Shown: positions 60,884 through 64,000 of the stretch, one piece after another
Numbering within the stretch: position 1 is the first letter of the stretch
Layout of the letters: every line of letters begins with the position of its first letter
The notes under the pieces: generated by a model
The model's input: the letters and a program-made list of their open reading frames with translations, nothing else
Told to the model about the DNA's origin: nothing
Databases searched by the model: none
Origin: Silvimonas soli
Lineage (GTDB): Bacteria > Pseudomonadota > Gammaproteobacteria > Burkholderiales > Chitinibacteraceae
DNA length: 64,000 nt
Direction: 5' to 3'
Assembly: GCF_030035605.1 (NCBI RefSeq)
Contig: NZ_CP106736.1
Span: 2,914,001 to 2,978,000 of the forward strand
Position numbers and translations under genes: made by a program

Positions 60884-62557
60884 TTATTCGAGCTCATTGG
60901 ACTGGCCCGTCGCACCGGCGAGACCCGAATGGCTTTGGCTGATTTTTCTGGCCAGCACTTCTGCACTGGTCTGCAACGCGATTTGGGTCCACTGCCGCGC
61001 TTGTTCGGCGTTGACGCCAGCCACGGTATCCAGGGTAGCCAGTGCCTCCAGCACCTGGATCACCGGGGAACGGGGCGGGATACGGATGATCTTGCCTCCC
61101 ACGATGATGAGCCCACCGCCGTCTTCAACCACACCCGCCAGAATTTGCGCGACCAGATCCGGCAAGCGCGGACACACAATTTCTTTGGTTTGAACCAGAT
61201 TGAAAAACAGCTCCTGCACGCCGGTACGCGTGTCGGTCCAGAGCACGGCAAAATCTTCGACGCCCGCCGCCAGACCGAAGTACTCACCAATGAAGGTGAC
61301 ATTGGGGTCGCCATGCACTGCGGGCGCATCAACGGCTGGGTCCCATGAGCGGTCGGTTACGTCGACAAACCAGGAAAAATCGCTGGCGTTGTTCCATGAT
61401 CCGGCCAACTGCACTTTGATCAGGTGCTTTCCGAACTCCTCGCCAAATACATAGAATGCGCAGCCCACCACGCCCGTTCGCGTGCAGGCAATTTGGGGGT
61501 GAAAACAGTGGCTGCTTCCATAACTGACGTTAGGCAGTAAGGGCTGGCCGGAAGCGTCTCCCTCCCAGGTCACTCCGTTGTTGAGCGAGCGCCGGTAATA
61601 GATGCGGCTGTAGCCCTCGCGCATGTCAGCCCAAGCCACCACCAGCACGCCTTGCGTGGTCACGCAGTCGGTTATCAGGGTAATGACGCGGAATTTGCCG
61701 AATTCGAAGTGGGGCCAGTCATCAGTAATTGGCAAATTGCCGCGCAGGCTTTTGATCCCGGAAACAACGGTAGTCGCCGCTTCGAAGGTTTCTCCGCCAT
61801 CAAGGGAGCGGATATGCTGGATTTCCCCCGAACCATCGTTATGCCAAAGAATATGCAGCGTGCCGTCGGGCGCAACGGTTAATTCGGGCGAAAAGGAGAA
61901 CGAAACCAGGGCACTGCCCGGTGCGTCAGAGCCTCTGCCTTTCCAGCTTTGCCCGCCATCCGTTGAGCGGGCAAAGCGTAGCGGTGATGAAGCGCCCCAG
62001 GCGACGTAAACGTTCCCGCGGTGAGGGCTGCCTGGCTGGTTGTCGCAAACCACCCATTGCTTGTCATCCGAAGTGTCGCTGGTTAGCTGTATGGGTTCTT
62101 GCCAGGTGACTCCGCCATCCTGCGAGCGGTAAACCACCATGCCCAGACCGGTCAGGTCGCCTGCTCCGGCCGTTCCGGTATTGAAGTGATCGGGTTCTCC
62201 CACCAGGAACGCATTGCCGGAACCGTCAAACGTGACGGTAGGGTCGGTCATTACATCCCAGCCGGGTTTAAGCGGAAGTTGGGATTCGGCCCAGGTCTCA
62301 CCGCTATCAAAGCTGTAAATGACGCCGAGACGAAAGCGGTAAGTGGCGGGGTCGATAAATTTTTTCGAGGCGCCGACCAGATTGGCCGGGTTTTTCGGAT
62401 TGATGGCAATGCACGATTCACTGCGTTGATTCTGCGGGCTGCTGCTGGTGGCTTGCTGGTTTGCGCCAGGATACAAACCTGCGGCCACGCTACAGATGCT
62501 GAACTGATGCAGCAGCGGGACGAAATCGCGAACACCATCAAAGACATGGGTAGTCAT
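60884..62557 (-). CDS. Asp-box (sialidase/BNR-fold) protein
   Basis: 557 residues from the ATG at 62557 with AAGGAAGCCAGAGC upstream; the longer frame to 62647 looks non-coding at its start. At least five Asp-boxes mark a sialidase-type beta-propeller: YSFDSGETWAES, RSQDGGVTWQEP, RSTDGGQSWKGR, RSLDGGETFEAA and RSLNNGVTWEGD. No Sec signal is seen, and the C-terminus after about residue 420 is not part of the propeller. It is not clear that it cleaves sialic acid; BNR folds also serve as binding or lyase scaffolds. Confidence 0.78.
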   Translation of the reverse strand: MTTHVFDGVRDFVPLLHQFSICSVAAGLYPGANQQATSSSPQNQRSESCIAINPKNPANLVGASKKFIDPATYRFRLGVIYSFDSGETWAESQLPLKPGWDVMTDPTVTFDGSGNAFLVGEPDHFNTGTAGAGDLTGLGMVVYRSQDGGVTWQEPIQLTSDTSDDKQWVVCDNQPGSPHRGNVYVAWGASSPLRFARSTDGGQSWKGRGSDAPGSALVSFSFSPELTVAPDGTLHILWHNDGSGEIQHIRSLDGGETFEAATTVVSGIKSLRGNLPITDDWPHFEFGKFRVITLITDCVTTQGVLVVAWADMREGYSRIYYRRSLNNGVTWEGDASGQPLLPNVSYGSSHCFHPQIACTRTGVVGCAFYVFGEEFGKHLIKVQLAGSWNNASDFSWFVDVTDRSWDPAVDAPAVHGDPNVTFIGEYFGLAAGVEDFAVLWTDTRTGVQELFFNLVQTKEIVCPRLPDLVAQILAGVVEDGGGLIIVGGKIIRIPPRSPVIQVLEALATLDTVAGVNAEQARQWTQIALQTSAEVLARKISQSHSGLAGATGQSNELE

Positions 62558-62926
62558 GCTCTGGCTTCCTTGCGAGGCGTGGGCCGGGTGGTGAGTCCTG
62601 ACCCGCAATCTGTGGCAAGTGGTTGCCTGTTCGCTCATGAAACGCAACGGTGATCGTGTTGGAGGAGGTCTCAGGCCTGATTACAGATACGGATACGCAC
62701 CGGATGGATGTCTGCCTAGCATAGGCTTCATGCACTTGCGTAATACCGTTGGCGTACCGAGTGGGCGATAGGTGGCTTCGTTTGCAGTCAGCAAAAAACA
62801 ACTGAAATGTCAGTGTTTGCTGTGCCTTTTACACAGCTTGGTCAGTGGTGAGGGCGCAATCATGTTTTCGCCGGTCAGGTCAGCGTGCGGACAACGCTGC
62901 CAGACCGGTCGATCCTGCATAAAGGG
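62558..62926. other. 369-bp intergenic region between the Asp-box gene and the metal receptor gene
   Basis: Both flanking genes are on the minus strand, so this holds the promoter of the Asp-box gene and the 3' end of the metal receptor gene. I find no gene, terminator or palindrome worth naming. Confidence 0.4.
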
Positions 62927-63817
62927 TTACTTCGGCTTCTTGGTCATGCCTGCATACAGCGTATCCACGTTGTAGCGGAACATGGCCTCATACGTTGCTG
63001 CGGGGCCGGTTTTGGGCGACAACGCCTCTACATACAACTCGCCACCAGGTTGCGCACCTGTGGATGACGCAATCTGCCGCACCAGCCGCGGATCATTGGA
63101 GTTCTCAAAGAAATACGCCGCCACGTTCTCGCGTTTGATCTGGGTAATCAGCCGGGCGACATCGGCTGCGGCGGGCTCGGCCTCGGTTGATATCCCCACA
63201 GGCGACAAAAACGTAACGCCGTACGCCGCACCAAAATAACCAAAGGCATCATGGCTGGTCAGCACTTTGCGCCGGGCTTTGGGAATGCTGGCAAATTTTG
63301 CCTTGGCGTATTGATCCAGCGCTTGCAGTTTGCTGATGTAGGCCGCGCCATTTCTGGCAAATTCGGCGGCGTCTTGCGGGTCGGTGGCGGACAGCGTTTT
63401 AATCACATTGCGGGTGTAGATCACGCCATTGCTGATGTCGTTCCAGGCGTGCGGGTCAGTGATCACTTTGCCATCGTCTTCCATCTTGCGCGTATGAATA
63501 CCCGTGCTCGCCACGGTAATACTGCCTTTGTAACCAGACACCTTGATGAGCCGGGTCATCCAGCCTTCCAGACCCAAGCCGCTCACAAATACGGCATCGG
63601 CATTTTTCAGCGCGGTAGCATCTTGCGGCGTGGGCTCATACACATGCGGGTCACCATTCGGGCCGACCAGACTGGTGACATGCACATGATCGCCGCCGAC
63701 GTTCTGCACGATATCTGCCAGTACGGTAAAGCTGGCCACCACATTCAGTTCTTTGGCTGCAGCGACTTGGGCCACGGTGGCTAGCGCCAGACCGGCTAGC
63801 CAGACTTGCTTGTTCAT
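62927..63817 (-). CDS. Metal ABC transporter substrate-binding protein (ZnuA/MntA family)
   Basis: 296 residues from the ATG at 63817 with CAGGAAGGAG upstream. Sec signal (about 1-20), no lipobox. Cluster A-1 receptor pattern: SFTVLADIVQNVGGDHVHVT, metal His in GDPHVYEPTP, LITDPHAWND (His) and TSHDAFGYF (His), with Glu/Asp late (FFENSNDP). There is no His-rich acidic loop as in zinc-specific ZnuA, which leaves Zn or Mn open. Permease and ATPase genes are not downstream on this strand; they may lie beyond the right edge. Confidence 0.9.
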   Translation of the reverse strand: MNKQVWLAGLALATVAQVAAAKELNVVASFTVLADIVQNVGGDHVHVTSLVGPNGDPHVYEPTPQDATALKNADAVFVSGLGLEGWMTRLIKVSGYKGSITVASTGIHTRKMEDDGKVITDPHAWNDISNGVIYTRNVIKTLSATDPQDAAEFARNGAAYISKLQALDQYAKAKFASIPKARRKVLTSHDAFGYFGAAYGVTFLSPVGISTEAEPAAADVARLITQIKRENVAAYFFENSNDPRLVRQIASSTGAQPGGELYVEALSPKTGPAATYEAMFRYNVDTLYAGMTKKPK

Positions 63818-63925
63818 TGCAAAACTCCTTCCTGCCAATGGGAGGCACGCGCCGGGCGTCGTGCCGGGAAACGGTGAGGTGCGGACGCGCAGTCTTGTGC
63901 TGCGTTTTTTTGGGGACATTTCGAT

Positions 63926-63988
63926 AAATGCAACAATATTGCATTTCGTCGAAAAACGTAGAATAAGCCGAAATGCAACAATGTTGCA
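63926..63988. promoter_or_regulatory. Two similar palindromic operators upstream of the metal receptor gene
   Basis: AAATGCAA-CAATA-TTGCATTT (63926-63946) and TGCAAC-AAT-GTTGCA (63974-63988) share the TGCAACAATnTTGCA core; the centres are 45 bp apart. The positions, about 110 and 155 bp upstream of the receptor ATG, fit regulation by a metal-sensing repressor. I cannot name the regulator from the motif. Confidence 0.6.
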
Positions 63989-64000
63989 ATTGGTGTGTTG

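Noticed and set aside
1..64000. CRISPR arrays, tRNA/rRNA genes, insertion sequences or prophage
   Set aside because: No regularly spaced repeats, no tRNA-like or rRNA-like stretches and no transposase, integrase or phage structural proteins were recognised.

Overview
The window is GC-rich, densely coded and almost all chromosomal in character. It has no rRNA, tRNA, CRISPR array, transposase or phage gene that I can see. Gene content and style (pgaABCD next to a siaABCD-type operon, several MCPs, DkgB-like reductase, YfcG-like GST, CTX-M-like class A beta-lactamase, HDOD protein) suggest a free-living, motile, biofilm-forming betaproteobacterium, plausibly of the Neisseriales (Chromobacteriaceae/Chitinibacteraceae). 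That placement is inference from gene content, not from a search.

Layout. 0-4.1 kb: end of a small chemosensory cluster (CheA-like Hpt kinase without a CheW domain, CheY, short MCP-like protein, CheX-like protein) closed by a terminator. 4.3-8 kb: a tiny ORF, an Ala/Lys/Pro-rich DNA-binding-type protein behind an unusual AT-rich nested palindrome, a di-haem cytochrome c peroxidase and a lipoprotein phosphoesterase. 8-17 kb: housekeeping and redox genes (flavin disulfide oxidoreductase, flavodoxin-like protein, esterase, HDOD, FKBP, SnoaL-like, GrpB), an MCP and a CAP-domain lipoprotein. 17.5-28.3 kb: a complete chemosensory operon, mcp-cheY-STAS-cheA-mcp-cheW-cheW-cheR-cheD-cheB, followed by a REC-EAL protein. 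It has no cheZ and no flagellar genes.

28.3-36 kb: an envelope-oriented stretch with an LprI-like protein, two papain-like (DUF4105-type) proteins, a small lipoprotein, a NodB-type deacetylase lipoprotein, an S41 protease lipoprotein and a chromate transporter. 36-50.8 kb: a Cache-domain MCP behind a sigma-28-like promoter, DkgB, a TPR-methyltransferase next to a PhyH-like dioxygenase, GST, SDR, a lauroyl-transferase-like protein, an MFS/TetR divergent pair with two operator palindromes, a class A beta-lactamase, a FlxA-like protein, an M14-like peptidase and an alpha/beta hydrolase.

50.9-60.6 kb: the most coherent system, a siaABCD-type signalling operon (PP2C phosphatase, SiaB kinase, SiaC phosphoprotein, GGDEF cyclase) directly upstream of pgaABCD, which makes and exports poly-beta-1,6-N-acetylglucosamine. 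The simplest reading is that the Sia switch sets c-di-GMP for the neighbouring polysaccharide machine. 60.6-64 kb: a small membrane protein, an Asp-box (sialidase-fold) protein and a metal-binding ABC lipoprotein-type receptor with two palindromic operator candidates at the right edge.

Many start sites below were moved downstream of the longest reading frame because a ribosome-binding site or signal peptide fits the internal start better; each case is stated.
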